DNA of 64,000 nt from an uncultured Christensenellaceae bacterium (GTDB lineage Bacteria; Bacillota; Clostridia; Christensenellales; Christensenellaceae): the NCBI GenBank assembly GCA_910588425.1, contig CAJUPM010000003.1, positions 1-64,000 on the forward strand, read 5' to 3'. Position numbers and translations under genes: made by a program. A model generated the notes under the pieces. That model saw only the letters and a list, made by a program, of their open reading frames with translations. It was not told the DNA's origin and ran no database searches. Of the stretch, positions 1 through 8,175 are shown one piece after another (positions within the stretch are counted from its first letter, which is position 1; every line of letters starts with the position of its first letter).

Positions 1-183
1 AGCGTCCTCTGGCTGCTGCTGGCTGCAGTTGCCTGCGGGCTTTCCCTGGCGGGCAGAGATTGTGCGAGCATGTGCTTCCTGGCAAAATTGCTGACAACAT
101 CGCGCGCAGGGCTGGCAGGTTCCGCTGTCCTATCATTCGGGTATGGAAAACTCCCATACCCCTTATATATAATAGTAGGGTAG
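1..183 (+). CDS. Possible 3' end of a gene cut by the window edge
   Basis: Frame 1 is open from the first base to a TAG at 181-183. The first ~18 codons read as a hydrophobic stretch (SVLWLLLAAVACGLSLAG) that could be a membrane segment. From about base 59 the frame runs through an element B repeat, so the last ~40 residues would be repeat-derived. No start is visible. It may be a real C-terminus extended by a repeat insertion, or a chance frame. No function can be assigned. Confidence 0.25.
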   Translation, partial: SVLWLLLAAVACGLSLAGRDCASMCFLAKLLTTSRAGLAGSAVLSFGYGKLPYPLYIIVG

Positions 184-298
184 TGCGGAAAGAAGGGTCA
201 TTCAGCGGGCAGAGGATGGGAGTGTGTTTGCTTCCCGGCAAATCGCTTTCCGGCGCGCGAACAGGTTTAACAGATTCCGCTGTTTCGGCATTCGGGTG
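59..298 (-). repeat. Two element B copies
   Basis: Bases 59-144 and 218-298 each read, on the minus strand, from TACCCGAAT (or CACCCGAAT) to a GCAAA..GC..GC end, matching the ~90 bp element B family seen elsewhere in the window. Between them lies an AT-rich stretch (about 165-180) similar to the one next to element A near 2715 and 3995. Confidence 0.6.
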
Positions 299-360
299 CA
301 GCGCCGCGGTGCTGTTTTATCAATCAGGCACCGCCCGCAGAAGCGCGCCGCCCCCCTTTT

Positions 361-925
361 CTCCCTCTTCCCAGCAATGGGGTATGGGGCGGGAGCCCCA
401 TGGCTGCCCACCGCTCTTGACCTTTCCGCAGAGCACGGGAGCGCGCATCTCCCCCTTCCCAGCAATGGGGTATGGGGCGGGAGCCCCATGGCTGCCCACC
501 GCTCTTGACCTTTCCGCAGAGCACGGGAGCGCGCATCTCCCCCTTCCCAGTAATGGGGTATGGGGCGGAAGCCGCACCCGAATGGAAGAGCAGAAAAATC
601 TGCCAGTTCTGTACGCGGCGTTGTGAGCTAGCCAGCGGGCACATGCTCCCCCATTTTGCCCTTTCATGGGGGCATGAGAGCCCCATGATTACTTATCGCC
701 CTTGCCCTTTTGGCAAAGCGGCGGGCAGAGCATGGCGCGCTTCCCTCTATCCCCCTTTCCAAGTAGCGGGGTATGGGGCGGGAGCCCCATGTTCACCCAC
801 CGCCCTTGCCCTTTTGGCAAAGCGGCGGGCAGAGCACGGCGCACTGCCCTCTGTCCCCCTTTCCTAGTTATGGGGTATGGGGCGGGAGCCCCATGTTTAC
901 CCATCGCCCTTGACCTTCCGGCGGC
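361..925 (+). repeat. Tandem array of element A (88-bp and 104-bp periods)
   Basis: Six element A cores occur in a row. Cores at 379, 467 and 555 are spaced exactly 88 bp apart and are nearly identical, including the flank. A degenerate core lies near 665. Cores at 768 and 872 are 104 bp apart and share the flank with TTTTGGCAAAGCGGCGGGC. Each core is GGGGTATGGGGC followed by GCCCCAT and a tail ending CCCTTGACCTT or CCCTTGCCCTT. An element B fragment sits at 575-652. No credible gene lies in 184-974. Confidence 0.85.
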
Positions 926-974
926 GCGTGCAAATAGAGCAATCTCCACAAAACTATCAATCAGGTGTGTAAAA

Positions 975-1877
975 ATGAGTTTGGCAATCATCGGCGGCCT
1001 GCTCGAAAATATCTTCGAGGAAGGCCTCATCTATGGCATCATGGCCATTGGCGTGTATATCACTTATAGCATCCTGGATTTTCCGGATCTGACGGTCGAC
1101 GGCAGCTTCCCGCTGGGCGGGTGCGTGGCCGCGGCCATGATCGGCGCCGGGGCAAACCCGCTGCTGGCCTGCCTGGCGGCGCTGCTCTGCGGCATGGCGG
1201 CCGGGTGCATCACCGGGCTTCTGCACGTCAAATGCAAAATCACGGATCTGCTCTCGGGCATCCTGACCATGACGGCGCTCTGGTCGGTCAACCTGGTGGT
1301 AACGGGCGGCAAATCCGTCCTGCCCTTTTATGACCTGCCCACTATTTTCAACAGCGGCCTGGCCGCACTGCTGCCCGAAGGGCTGTATGCGCACCGGGTG
1401 GTCATTATCGGGGCGCTCTGCGTCATCGCCGTCAAGCTCATCGTGGATCTGTATCTCAAAACCAAATCCGGCCTGCTTCTGCGGGCGGTGGGCGATAACC
1501 AGAGCTTCGTAACCTCCCTGGGCAAAGACCAGGGCAACCGCAAGATTCTGGGCCTTGCCCTGGGCAACGGGCTGGTCGCGCTCTCGGGCTGTGTGCTGGC
1601 CCAGCAGGCGGAAAGCGCCAATATCTCCAGCGGAACGGGCATGGTCGTCATGGCGCTGGCGTCCGTCATCATCGGGCGCACGCTGTTCGGCCGCCTGCGC
1701 TTTGTGCGCAGCACCACTTCCGCCGTGGTCGGCGCGTGCATCTATAAGGCATGCCTGGCCGTGGCCATGCAGCTGGGCCTGCCCACCAACTACCTCAAGC
1801 TGCTCATGGCCGCCATCTTCACGGCCGTGCTGGTTTCCAACAACCTCGGGAGGAAAAAACATGCTGAAATTCGATAA
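975..1877 (+). CDS. ABC transporter permease (COG4120-like)
   Basis: This is a 300-residue hydrophobic protein with about eight to nine predicted membrane segments. It resembles permeases of the uncharacterised ABC class (COG4120) that are usually encoded with a lipoprotein binding protein and an ATPase. It contains the DFPDLTVDGSFPLGG segment early and a conserved region near LLRAVGDNQ. The start at 975 (MSLAIIGG) is chosen because upstream codons in the same frame lie inside element A repeats; the ribosome site is weak. The 3' end overlaps the ATPase gene by 17 bp, so the two are co-translated. The usual binding-protein gene is not directly upstream; a repeat array is. The substrate is unknown. 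Confidence 0.85.
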   Translation: MSLAIIGGLLENIFEEGLIYGIMAIGVYITYSILDFPDLTVDGSFPLGGCVAAAMIGAGANPLLACLAALLCGMAAGCITGLLHVKCKITDLLSGILTMTALWSVNLVVTGGKSVLPFYDLPTIFNSGLAALLPEGLYAHRVVIIGALCVIAVKLIVDLYLKTKSGLLLRAVGDNQSFVTSLGKDQGNRKILGLALGNGLVALSGCVLAQQAESANISSGTGMVVMALASVIIGRTLFGRLRFVRSTTSAVVGACIYKACLAVAMQLGLPTNYLKLLMAAIFTAVLVSNNLGRKKHAEIR

Positions 1878-2634
1878 CATCTGCAAAACCTTCAACCCGG
1901 GCACGCCGGACGCCGCAGTCGTGTTCCAGAATTTCAATCTGGAGCTGGAGAAGGGCGAGTTTCTGGCCATCGTGGGCAGCAACGGCAGCGGCAAGACGAC
2001 GCTGCTCAACATTCTCTGCGGGAGCATCCCGGCAGACAGCGGAAGAATCCTGCTGGCCGGGGAAGACATCACCCGCCAGAAGGAGCACAGGCGCGCGGCC
2101 AAAATGGGGCGCGTGTTTCAGGACCCTTCCCGGGGCGTCTGCCCGAGCCTGACGGTGCTGGAAAACATGGCGCTGGCCGACCGCAAGGGAAGGGCCTATG
2201 GCCTTTCCTGGGGCGTGGATAAAAAGCGCCGGGGCTATTATCAACAGCAGCTGGAGCGCCTGCATCTGGGGCTGGAAAACCGGCTGGGGCAGAAGGTCGG
2301 CTCGCTCTCGGGCGGCCAGCGGCAGGCGCTGGCTCTGCTGCTCGCCACCATGACGCCCATCGATATTCTCGTGCTGGATGAGCACACCGCGGCGCTGGAT
2401 CCGAAATCCTCGGAAAACGTCATGCGGCTGACGGATGAGCTGGTGCGCGAAAAGGGTCTGACGACGATCATGGTAACGCACAATCTCAAATACGCGGTGG
2501 AATACGGCTCCCGGCTGATTATGATGCACGGCGGCGCCATCGTGGAAGACCGCGGCGGCGAAGAAAAGCAGAAGCTCGCGGTTGCAGATCTGCTGGGCGT
2601 ATTCAACGCCATCAGCGTGGAGTGCGGGAACTAG
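1861..2634 (+). CDS. ABC transporter ATP-binding protein (COG1101-like)
   Basis: The 257-residue ATPase has Walker A (GSNGSGKTT), the signature LSGGQRQ, Walker B with DILVLDEHTAALDP (His follows the catalytic Glu) and the switch MVTHN. It energises the permease encoded just upstream, with which it overlaps by 17 bp. Length and domain order are normal for a stand-alone ABC ATPase. It belongs to the COG1101 group paired with COG4120 permeases. The stop codon at 2632-2634 is directly followed by an element A repeat. Confidence 0.9.
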   Translation: MLKFDNICKTFNPGTPDAAVVFQNFNLELEKGEFLAIVGSNGSGKTTLLNILCGSIPADSGRILLAGEDITRQKEHRRAAKMGRVFQDPSRGVCPSLTVLENMALADRKGRAYGLSWGVDKKRRGYYQQQLERLHLGLENRLGQKVGSLSGGQRQALALLLATMTPIDILVLDEHTAALDPKSSENVMRLTDELVREKGLTTIMVTHNLKYAVEYGSRLIMMHGGAIVEDRGGEEKQKLAVADLLGVFNAISVECGN

Positions 2635-2713
2635 AAGGTCAAGGGCGATGGGTAGACATGGGGGCAAGGTCAAGGGCCACGCTAAAACATGGGGGCATGG
2701 CCCCCATACCCCC
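2635..2713 (-). repeat. Element A with a nested partial copy
   Basis: A partial copy (AAGGTCAAGGGCGATGGGT..CATGGGGGC) is followed by a complete one (AAGGTCAAGGGC..CATGGGGGC-ATG-GCCCCCATACCCCC). The repeat starts at the first base after the TAG of the ATPase gene, with its AAGGTC end toward the gene. Confidence 0.8.
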
Positions 2714-2825
2714 AATATATGAAAATAGCAGGATAGTGCGGGAAGGATATGCGCGCTATCCTGCTATTTTATTGGGGTACAGCCCTTTGGCTATTCAAAT
2801 TTTTCTGTTCTTCCCCAGCGCGGAA

Positions 2826-3096
2826 CAGCACGGGAGAGCGTTTGTCTTCTGGCAGATTGGCCTTCAGCGGCGCGGACGGGGCCAACAGTTTCCACGTTTC
2901 TATCATTCGGGTATAGAAAGCGGCGCGTGCAGGACTGGAAGATTTTGCCACCCTATCATTCGGGTTTAGCGGCGCGTGAAAACGCCGCCCCGGCATTCGG
3001 GTATTCCCCTGCACGGGAGAGCATTTGCTCTCTGGCAAGCTGGCTTTCGGCTTCGCGTGCGGTTATGAAAGCTTCTGGTTCCTATCATTCGGGTAT
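2826..3096 (-). repeat. Element B cluster
   Basis: Two fairly complete copies (about 2826-2915 and 3011-3096) and intervening fragments each end in ATTCGGGTAT. The last copy ends three bases before the stop codon of the minus-strand gene at 3099. The gap 2714-3098 holds no credible gene. Confidence 0.65.
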
Positions 3097-3098
3097 GA

Positions 3099-3383
3099 TT
3101 ATTCGGGAAATTCTTCTTCCTGCATGAGCTCCTGCAAATCTTCAATGCACAGGCAATTTGCCTGTTCCATAAAATAGGGGCAGAATGCTTCCAGCGCAGA
3201 GCGAATCTGCGCTATCTTTTTTTCGGGCGGCAGGCTGTCTTGCCGCAAAATCAAATAGACTTCCCGCAGAGCCGATTCCAGATAAACCTGCTCATCAAAA
3301 CAGCGGATACTGCGCAGTTCCTGCGCGGCGTCCAGCAGATGCCGCGACAGCGTTCGGTAGATTATTTTGGTCGTTTCATCCAT
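3099..3383 (-). CDS. Small hypothetical protein (94 aa)
   Basis: I do not recognise this protein. It begins MDETTKIIYRTLSRHLLDAAQEL, is mostly helical in appearance and acidic at the C-terminus (QELMQEEEFPE). It has no membrane segment or signal peptide. The start at 3383 has a good ribosome site (AAAGAGGAG, about 7 bases upstream). It follows the XRE regulator gene on the same strand after a terminator hairpin, so it may be a separate unit or a read-through partner. Confidence 0.6.
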   Translation of the reverse strand: MDETTKIIYRTLSRHLLDAAQELRSIRCFDEQVYLESALREVYLILRQDSLPPEKKIAQIRSALEAFCPYFMEQANCLCIEDLQELMQEEEFPE

Positions 3384-3418
3384 GGTCTGTCTCCTCTTTG
3401 GGCGTTTTCCCGGAACAA

Positions 3419-3447
3419 AAAAACAGCCCGGCATGTGGGCTGTTTTA
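3419..3447 (-). terminator. Intrinsic terminator after XRE gene
   Basis: A 10-bp perfect stem (AAAACAGCCC / GGGCTGTTTT) with a 7-base loop is followed on the minus strand by a run of seven T. It overlaps the stop codon of the XRE gene. Confidence 0.8.
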
Positions 3448-3681
3448 TCGGCTGAAATCCAAAAGCGCCGCCGGCTCTACGCCAAGCGCATCCGCAATGC
3501 AAAAAAGCGTCTCGATGGAGAGCGGCGATACCAGGCCGGGCGCTTCCACCTGTGCCAGCCATTGCCTGCTGATATCCGCCGCTTCGGCCAGCTGTTCCTG
3601 CGAAAGTCCTCTCAGCCTGCGATAATATGAAATGTTTAACCCGATTTTGATAAACCGTTCGTTGCGCAATTTCCCATTCAT
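3445..3681 (-). CDS. Small XRE-family HTH regulator
   Basis: This 78-residue protein is essentially one Cro/C1-type helix-turn-helix domain. It contains ISYYRRLRGLSQEQLAEAADISRQWLAQVE, with the Q-x-x-L-A-x-x-A-x-(I/V)-S recognition pattern at about residues 27-45. There is no second domain for ligand binding, so it resembles the minimal XRE regulators of Gram-positive bacteria. The target is unknown. A GGAAG ribosome site precedes the ATG at 3681. Confidence 0.85.
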   Translation of the reverse strand: MNGKLRNERFIKIGLNISYYRRLRGLSQEQLAEAADISRQWLAQVEAPGLVSPLSIETLFCIADALGVEPAALLDFSR

Positions 3682-3865
3682 TTCCAGTTTCTTCCTCTGG
3701 ATATAGTATAACCCGCGGGAGCGCGCATTGGAATCTGCCTGCGCGCGTCTGTTGTTGGCTGTGGCATAGCACCTGCTATGCGTTTATCTTATCAGGTTTT
3801 TCGGGGCTTGTCATTTCCCTTGTTTCGGGTATCCTCCTGTCGGGGTAGCACGGTAGGCATTGCCG

Positions 3866-4150
3866 CACCCGAATGCCAGGGCGGAGAAACCTGATGTTGC
3901 CGCACACGCCGCTGAAATTTAGCTTGCCAGGAAGCAAGTGCTCTCCCGTGCTCTGCCCTACCGCATAGCCTCACTTCCCGCACTGCGCTACTATATATTA
4001 TATAGGGGGGTATGGGGGCGGTGCCCCCATGTTTACCCATCGCTCTTGACCTTGGCGCCAGAGCAAGGGAGAGCATTTGCCGACGGTAAAACCGATTTTC
4101 GGCTTCGTGTGCGAGCCTGGCAGGCTTCCACTGTCCCGTCAATCGGGTAT
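3866..4150. repeat. Element B - element A - element B composite
   Basis: Element B in plus orientation (3866-3959), element A (4005-4053, core GGGGTATGGGGGC..GCCCCCATG, tail CGCTCTTGACCTT) and element B in minus orientation (4063-4150) lie back to back. The last copy ends at GGGTAT directly against the A-run of the terminator at 4151. Nothing else is seen in 3682-4189. Confidence 0.75.
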
Positions 4151-4178
4151 AAAAAAGCAGCCTTTCGGCTGCTTTTTT
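4151..4178 (-). terminator. Intrinsic terminator after darA
   Basis: The stem is AAAAAAGCAGCC / GGCTGCTTTTTT with a TTTC loop (plus strand). It works in the minus direction 12 bases after the DarA gene and is symmetrical enough to be bidirectional. An element B copy abuts it. Confidence 0.85.
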
Positions 4179-4189
4179 GCAAATATCGC

Positions 4190-4510
4190 CTAGACCTTCT
4201 CGAACCGCTCGACGGGCAAAACGAAGATTGTCGCGCCGCCCACAGTAACCTCCACAGGGAAGGGAGAGTAGGTGGCCGTGCCGATAGAGCCGATGGAAAC
4301 CAGCTCTTTTCTGCTCTTGCTGTGCTCCTCGATGATCTGGATCACCTGATCCACCTTGTCGTCGTCCGTGCCGGTAATGAGCGTCGTGTTGCCTGCCGAG
4401 AGGAAACCGCCTTTGGTGGCAATTTTGGTTACGAAGAAACCTTCCTGCGTGAGCGCTTCCGAGACAACGCCGCTGTCGTCTTTGTTTACGATGGCAAATA
4501 CCATTTTCAT
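4190..4510 (-). CDS. darA: Cyclic-di-AMP receptor, DarA/PstA family
   Basis: This 106-residue protein belongs to the PII-like c-di-AMP receptor family (DarA/PstA/YaaQ, DUF970). Family features are MKMVFAIVNKDDS at the N-terminus, the T-loop region around TKGGFLSAGNTTLITG, and the DDDKVDQVIQIIEEH helix. It is a cytoplasmic trimeric sensor in known members. A strong GAGGAGG ribosome site precedes ATG 4510. In other Bacillota it often neighbours tmk or holB; here it stands alone, so its partner is not indicated by context. Confidence 0.9.
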   Translation of the reverse strand: MKMVFAIVNKDDSGVVSEALTQEGFFVTKIATKGGFLSAGNTTLITGTDDDKVDQVIQIIEEHSKSRKELVSIGSIGTATYSPFPVEVTVGGATIFVLPVERFEKV

Positions 4511-4735
4511 AATACGTTCCTCCTCATCCTAAAACAAAATACCATTCCCGCTGATATTGAAGCTATCTTACCATGTTCCCGCCCAAAAGACAACTGGTTT
4601 TAGGCGGCGAAAGAAATTTTTCCTTCTCCCTACTCTTCGCCATAGGAGCGCCGTTTTCCTTCCGGCGCGGCGCTTTTTTCTGCGTCGGTTTGCGTATAGT
4701 ATGCCCGGGCGCGTTTTTTTGATACAGAACGCGCG

Positions 4736-5542
4736 CTAGGCACGGCCCAGCCGGAAATTTTCGATGAGCTCGCCGCCGATGCTGATGGAGCCGCCCGAGG
4801 GCGGAACCTGCTCTCTGGGCACCCATTTGGCGTCGGCAATTTCGCTTTCCTGAAGGCGCAGAGCCGGGCTGCCGTCCAGCTCGGCGGTAAACCCGATCAT
4901 GACGGTATCCGAAAAGCCCCAGGGCTGGCTCTTGTAGTAGCGCACGTTTTTGACCTTGATGCCGACCTCCTCCATCACTTCCCGGTGCACAGCCTGCTCG
5001 AAGCTCTCGCCAATCTCCACAAACCCGGCGATCAGCGCGTAGCTACCGGTTTTGGAACTCACATTGCGCGCCATGAGCAGCTTATCCCCATCCGAGATGG
5101 CCACGATGACGGCCGGGCAGATTTTGGGGTATTCGGTTAAACCGCAGTTTGGGCAAACCCGCGCCCGCTCGGTCTGGCTGGGCTGAGTCTCGGCGCCGCA
5201 GCGCCCGCAGTACCTTCGGCTCTGTTCCCAGCGCCAGAGCTGGCAGGCAGTGATGCCGCCAAAGGCCATCCAAAGCGGCTGCATGGTGCGGAAAATCCGG
5301 GCAGAGTGCCAGGCAAACCCGGCCGCCAGCTCCTCCGGCGCGCTCTGCGCCAGGAAAAACCCGGTCTCGTCGATGCAAAACAGCCGCTCATATTCGGTTT
5401 TTGGCAGATCCGAAACTTTTGGCAGAACGCCGTCTTTGAGCAAAACGCCCTGCTCGCCAAAGCACAGCGCCAGGTCCTCCGACCCGGGCGGGCCGGGGCG
5501 GTAGGCGTTGTCAAAAATGTGCGGCGCAATATCCTGTAACAT
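4736..5542 (-). CDS. nudC: NAD(+)/NADH diphosphatase, NudC type
   Basis: This 268-residue Nudix hydrolase has a zinc ribbon (Cys112, Cys115, Cys130, Cys133) and a canonical Nudix box, Gly173-x5-Glu179-x7-Arg187-Glu188-x2-Glu191-Glu192-x-Gly194. The SQPW motif after the box (205-208) is the NudC signature, although the next residues are GFS rather than the usual PFP. NudC enzymes hydrolyse NAD(H) and can remove NAD caps from RNA. The ATG at 5542 starts the frame. It follows the LUD gene on the same strand with a terminator between. Confidence 0.9.
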   Translation of the reverse strand: MLQDIAPHIFDNAYRPGPPGSEDLALCFGEQGVLLKDGVLPKVSDLPKTEYERLFCIDETGFFLAQSAPEELAAGFAWHSARIFRTMQPLWMAFGGITACQLWRWEQSRRYCGRCGAETQPSQTERARVCPNCGLTEYPKICPAVIVAISDGDKLLMARNVSSKTGSYALIAGFVEIGESFEQAVHREVMEEVGIKVKNVRYYKSQPWGFSDTVMIGFTAELDGSPALRLQESEIADAKWVPREQVPPSGGSISIGGELIENFRLGRA

Positions 5543-5572
5543 TTCCTCTCATCCTTCCTTTTGCAAAACGCA

Positions 5573-5600
5573 AAAAAGAGCAGGCGCGCCCGCTCTTTTC
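5573..5600 (-). terminator. Intrinsic terminator after LUD gene
   Basis: The inverted pair AAGAGC / GCTCTT with a GC-rich centre is followed on the minus strand by TTTTTT. It lies between the LUD gene and nudC. Confidence 0.65.
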
Positions 5601-5606
5601 CTCTTT

Positions 5607-6242
5607 CTAATAGCCCAGCTCCTCGTCTACGATGACGATGTGGTATTCGCGGTCCGGCAGAGCGCGGTCCAGAATCGAAGTGATACAGCACATGCGGTTG
5701 TCGTTGTCGCAGTCTACGCATCTGCCCGCCTTGGCGCAGGCGGATTTGCCGCTGCCATGCAGGGAATGCTTGGGGCAGGTAACGTTTTTCAGGTGATCCC
5801 ATGCCGTCTCGTAATCCGGGAAAATCTTGTTCTTGCCCACGACCAAAATCACTTTCTTTGGCCCGTAAATCATCGCGCCCACCCGGTTGCCCACGCCGTC
5901 GATATTGATGAACGTGCCGCCCTCGGTCATGGCGTTGGTCGAGCAGATGTAGGCGTCTGCCGTCATGCCCTTTTCCAGAGCGATTTGCGGGTCTTTGCCC
6001 TGGGAGTTGTAGAGCGTCGTGGAAAAGAGCTCGATGCGCTCGTCGTCCGTCCGGGCGTCCTGCTCCAAAAGTGCGTCCCAAATGCCGCATTCCCGAAGCG
6101 AGGCGCTGCCGCCCTTGCCGATGGAGCGCACGCCGGCCAGCAGCTCCTCCATGACCAGTTTTTTGGCCGCGGCGCTGTCTTTGCAGAAATAGCCGTGGTA
6201 GCCCTTGCGGCTTAGTGTTGCGATGAGTTTTTCGTAATCCAT
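5607..6242 (-). CDS. LUD-domain protein (LutC/YkgG-like)
   Basis: This 211-residue protein is a stand-alone LUD domain (lactate utilisation; DUF162). Typical segments are the GKGGSASLRECGIWDALL region, the STNAMTEGGTFINIDGVGNR motif and IYGPKKVILVVGKNKI. The C-terminus is Cys-rich (CPKHSLHG..CAKAGRCVDC..RMCC, about residues 168-193), as in many clostridial members. LutB and LutA partners are absent here, so involvement in lactate oxidation is not proven. The AAAGGGG ribosome site precedes ATG 6242. It is divergent from rex. Confidence 0.85.
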   Translation of the reverse strand: MDYEKLIATLSRKGYHGYFCKDSAAAKKLVMEELLAGVRSIGKGGSASLRECGIWDALLEQDARTDDERIELFSTTLYNSQGKDPQIALEKGMTADAYICSTNAMTEGGTFINIDGVGNRVGAMIYGPKKVILVVGKNKIFPDYETAWDHLKNVTCPKHSLHGSGKSACAKAGRCVDCDNDNRMCCITSILDRALPDREYHIVIVDEELGY

Positions 6243-6348
6243 GTTACGATTCCCCTTTCCTTATCTCGCGCCTTCGCGCATCTTCATTATACTGCATTTT
6301 TCGCGCGCTCACAACCGGCGGCCAGGCATGTTTGCAAAATGTTTCGGT

Positions 6349-6376
6349 TTGACAAGGCACCGAGATTCGGTATAAT
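6349..6376 (+). promoter_or_regulatory. Sigma-A-type promoter of rex
   Basis: TTGACA (6349-6354) and TATAAT (6371-6376) are perfect consensus hexamers with 16-bp spacing, 40 bp before the rex start. No Rex-type operator (TTGTGAA..TTCACAA) is visible next to it. Confidence 0.85.
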
Positions 6377-6415
6377 AATATCGATAGCATACGATTGATT
6401 TTTCGGAGGCGCAGG

Positions 6416-7075
6416 ATGGGAGAGTATAAACGGCCGTTTGAGGCCATTTCCAAGCAGGCGCTGCAACGGCTGCCGCTGTATCTGAACTATCTGCGGGGGC
6501 AGGAGGGGGAGCATATCTCCGCGCCTGCCATCGCGGCGGATCTGGGGCTGAACGAGGTGCAGGTGCGCAAGGATTTGGCGGCGGTCAGCTCGCAGGCGGG
6601 CAAGCCCAAGAAAGGCTTCGATACCGCCCTTTTGACGGGGGATATCGAGCGCTTTTTGGGCTACGACAACGTCAACCGGGCCGTGCTGGTGGGCGCGGGG
6701 CATATGGGCAGCGCCCTGCTCAGCTACCGCGGCTTTTCGGAATACGGCCTGGAGATCGTCGCGGCGTTCGACAACTGCCCTGGCACCATCGGCCGGAGCA
6801 TCGGCGGCAAACCCGTGCTGGCCATGGAAAAACTGCCCAGCCTCTGCCGGCGGCTGAGGGCGCATATCGGCATCATCACGGTCCCCTCGGCCAGCGCCCA
6901 GGATGTCTGCGATGCGCTGGTGGCCGGGGGCGTCCTGGCCATCTGGAATTTTGCCTCGGCGCATCTTCTGGTGCCTGAAGGGATCTTGGTTTATCACGAA
7001 AACATGGCGGCCTCGCTGGCCGCGCTCTCGCAGCATCTTCGGGAAGCCATGCGGGAGGCCCAGGGGGAAGCATGA
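6416..7075 (+). CDS. rex: Redox-sensing transcriptional repressor Rex
   Basis: This 219-residue protein has an N-terminal winged helix (LNEVQVRKDLAAV at about 44-57) and a Rossmann NAD(H)-binding domain with GAGHMG at 93-98. It ends with the swapped C-terminal helix region. Rex binds DNA at low NADH/NAD+ and releases when NADH rises, controlling fermentative and respiratory genes. The start is set by GGAGG at 6405-6409. It overlaps the LysR gene by 4 bp (ATGA), so the two are one operon. Its location before an alcohol dehydrogenase and nfnAB fits a local redox regulon. Confidence 0.95.
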   Translation: MGEYKRPFEAISKQALQRLPLYLNYLRGQEGEHISAPAIAADLGLNEVQVRKDLAAVSSQAGKPKKGFDTALLTGDIERFLGYDNVNRAVLVGAGHMGSALLSYRGFSEYGLEIVAAFDNCPGTIGRSIGGKPVLAMEKLPSLCRRLRAHIGIITVPSASAQDVCDALVAGGVLAIWNFASAHLLVPEGILVYHENMAASLAALSQHLREAMREAQGEA

Positions 7076-8007
7076 ATCTGACGCATCTCAAATACGCAGT
7101 AGAAGTAGAAAAGACCGGCTCGATCACCCGGGCCGCGGACAACCTCTTTATGGGCCAGCCCAATCTCTCCAAGGCCATCAAAGAGCTGGAACAGCAGGTT
7201 GGCATCACGATTTTCCGGCGCACCTCCCGGGGCGTGGCGCCCACGCGCCGGGGCGAGGAGTTTTTGGCCTATGCCAAGGCCATTTTGGAGCAGATCGAGG
7301 AGATGGAGGCCATCTACCGGCCGGGCAGCCAGAGGAGCAGCCTGCATCTCTGCATTCCCCGGGCCAGCTATCTCTCCTATGCCTTCGCCCAGTTCGTGCG
7401 CAGTGTGGATTTTCAAAAGGAGATGGATGTTACCCTGCGGGAGAGCAACGCCCTGGATGCCATCGCAGGCGTGGCCGAAGGGGAGAGCGCCCTGGGCGTC
7501 ATCCGCTATGCCCTCTCCCAGCAGGGCTTTTATCAGAAACAGCTGGAGGAAAAGGGGCTGGAGAGCGAGCTGCTGTGGGAATTTGCCCCGGTGGTGCTGT
7601 TTTCCGCCCAAAACCCGCTGGCAGAGCAGGAACAGCTCTGCCCGGAGCAGCTTAGGGGCTATATCGAGCTGGAGCACGGCGATCTGGAAAACGCCCGGCC
7701 CATGGCCCTGGCGGATGCCCGCCGCGCCCAGGCCGAGCGGCAGGAGAAAAAGGCGATCAGCGTCTATGAGCGGGGCAGCCAGCTGGAGCTTCTGGCCGCC
7801 GTGCCCGCGGCCTATATGCTCTGCTCGCCCCTGCCCGCGGCCATGCTCGCCCGCTATGGGCTGGTTCAGCGTCCCTGCCTTGGGGCAGAGCGCTATCAGG
7901 ATGTGTTCATCTTCCCCCGGGGCTTCCGGCCCACCGAGCTGGAGCAGGCGTTTTTGGAGCAGGTGGTGGCCGTGCGGCGGGAAATCGCCCAGGCCGGGCA
8001 GGCCTAG
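7072..8007 (+). CDS. LysR-family transcriptional regulator
   Basis: The 311-residue protein has the LysR helix-turn-helix (FAVEVEKTGSITRAADNLFMGQP-like region, residues ~8-35, then NLSKAIKELEQQVGITIFRR) followed by a periplasmic-binding-like effector domain. Its start overlaps the rex stop. The next gene, an iron alcohol dehydrogenase, is separated by a perfect palindrome (8044-8077) that could be its operator. The effector is unknown. Confidence 0.9.
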   Translation: MNLTHLKYAVEVEKTGSITRAADNLFMGQPNLSKAIKELEQQVGITIFRRTSRGVAPTRRGEEFLAYAKAILEQIEEMEAIYRPGSQRSSLHLCIPRASYLSYAFAQFVRSVDFQKEMDVTLRESNALDAIAGVAEGESALGVIRYALSQQGFYQKQLEEKGLESELLWEFAPVVLFSAQNPLAEQEQLCPEQLRGYIELEHGDLENARPMALADARRAQAERQEKKAISVYERGSQLELLAAVPAAYMLCSPLPAAMLARYGLVQRPCLGAERYQDVFIFPRGFRPTELEQAFLEQVVAVRREIAQAGQA

Positions 8008-8043
8008 CGGCACGGCTTTTGCCGAAAAAAATCGAAATCAGTA

Positions 8044-8077
8044 CAGATATATCGATAAATATATATCGATATATCTG
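8044..8077. promoter_or_regulatory. AT-rich perfect palindrome between lysR and adh
   Basis: Arms of 14 bp (CAGATATATCGATA / TATCGATATATCTG) flank a 6-base loop and are followed by TTTTT. It may be an operator for the neighbouring LysR or Rex regulator, or the lysR terminator. The sequence alone does not decide. Confidence 0.6.
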
Positions 8078-8175
8078 TTTTTGCATTTCCAAAGAAAAAC
8101 TACATATGCTAAACTTATAGTAGCAAAAGGGGCGGAACGCCCAAAGTTTGTGAATAAAGAAAAGGAGAGACCATC

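Noticed and set aside
371..640. CRISPR-like regular repeats
   Set aside because: The 88-bp units are contiguous near-identical copies with no unique spacers and no cas genes; this is a tandem duplication.
60..930. Several long open frames on both strands in the first kilobase
   Set aside because: They run through tandem element A units, have repetitive translations and no ribosome site; the frames exist because the repeat units are GC-rich.
957..2102. 381-codon antisense frame over the ABC permease
   Set aside because: It is a compositional shadow opposite a clear membrane protein and ATPase.
2635..4150. Possible IS element with terminal inverted repeats
   Set aside because: No transposase frame and no target-site duplication could be seen; the repeats are short and non-coding.
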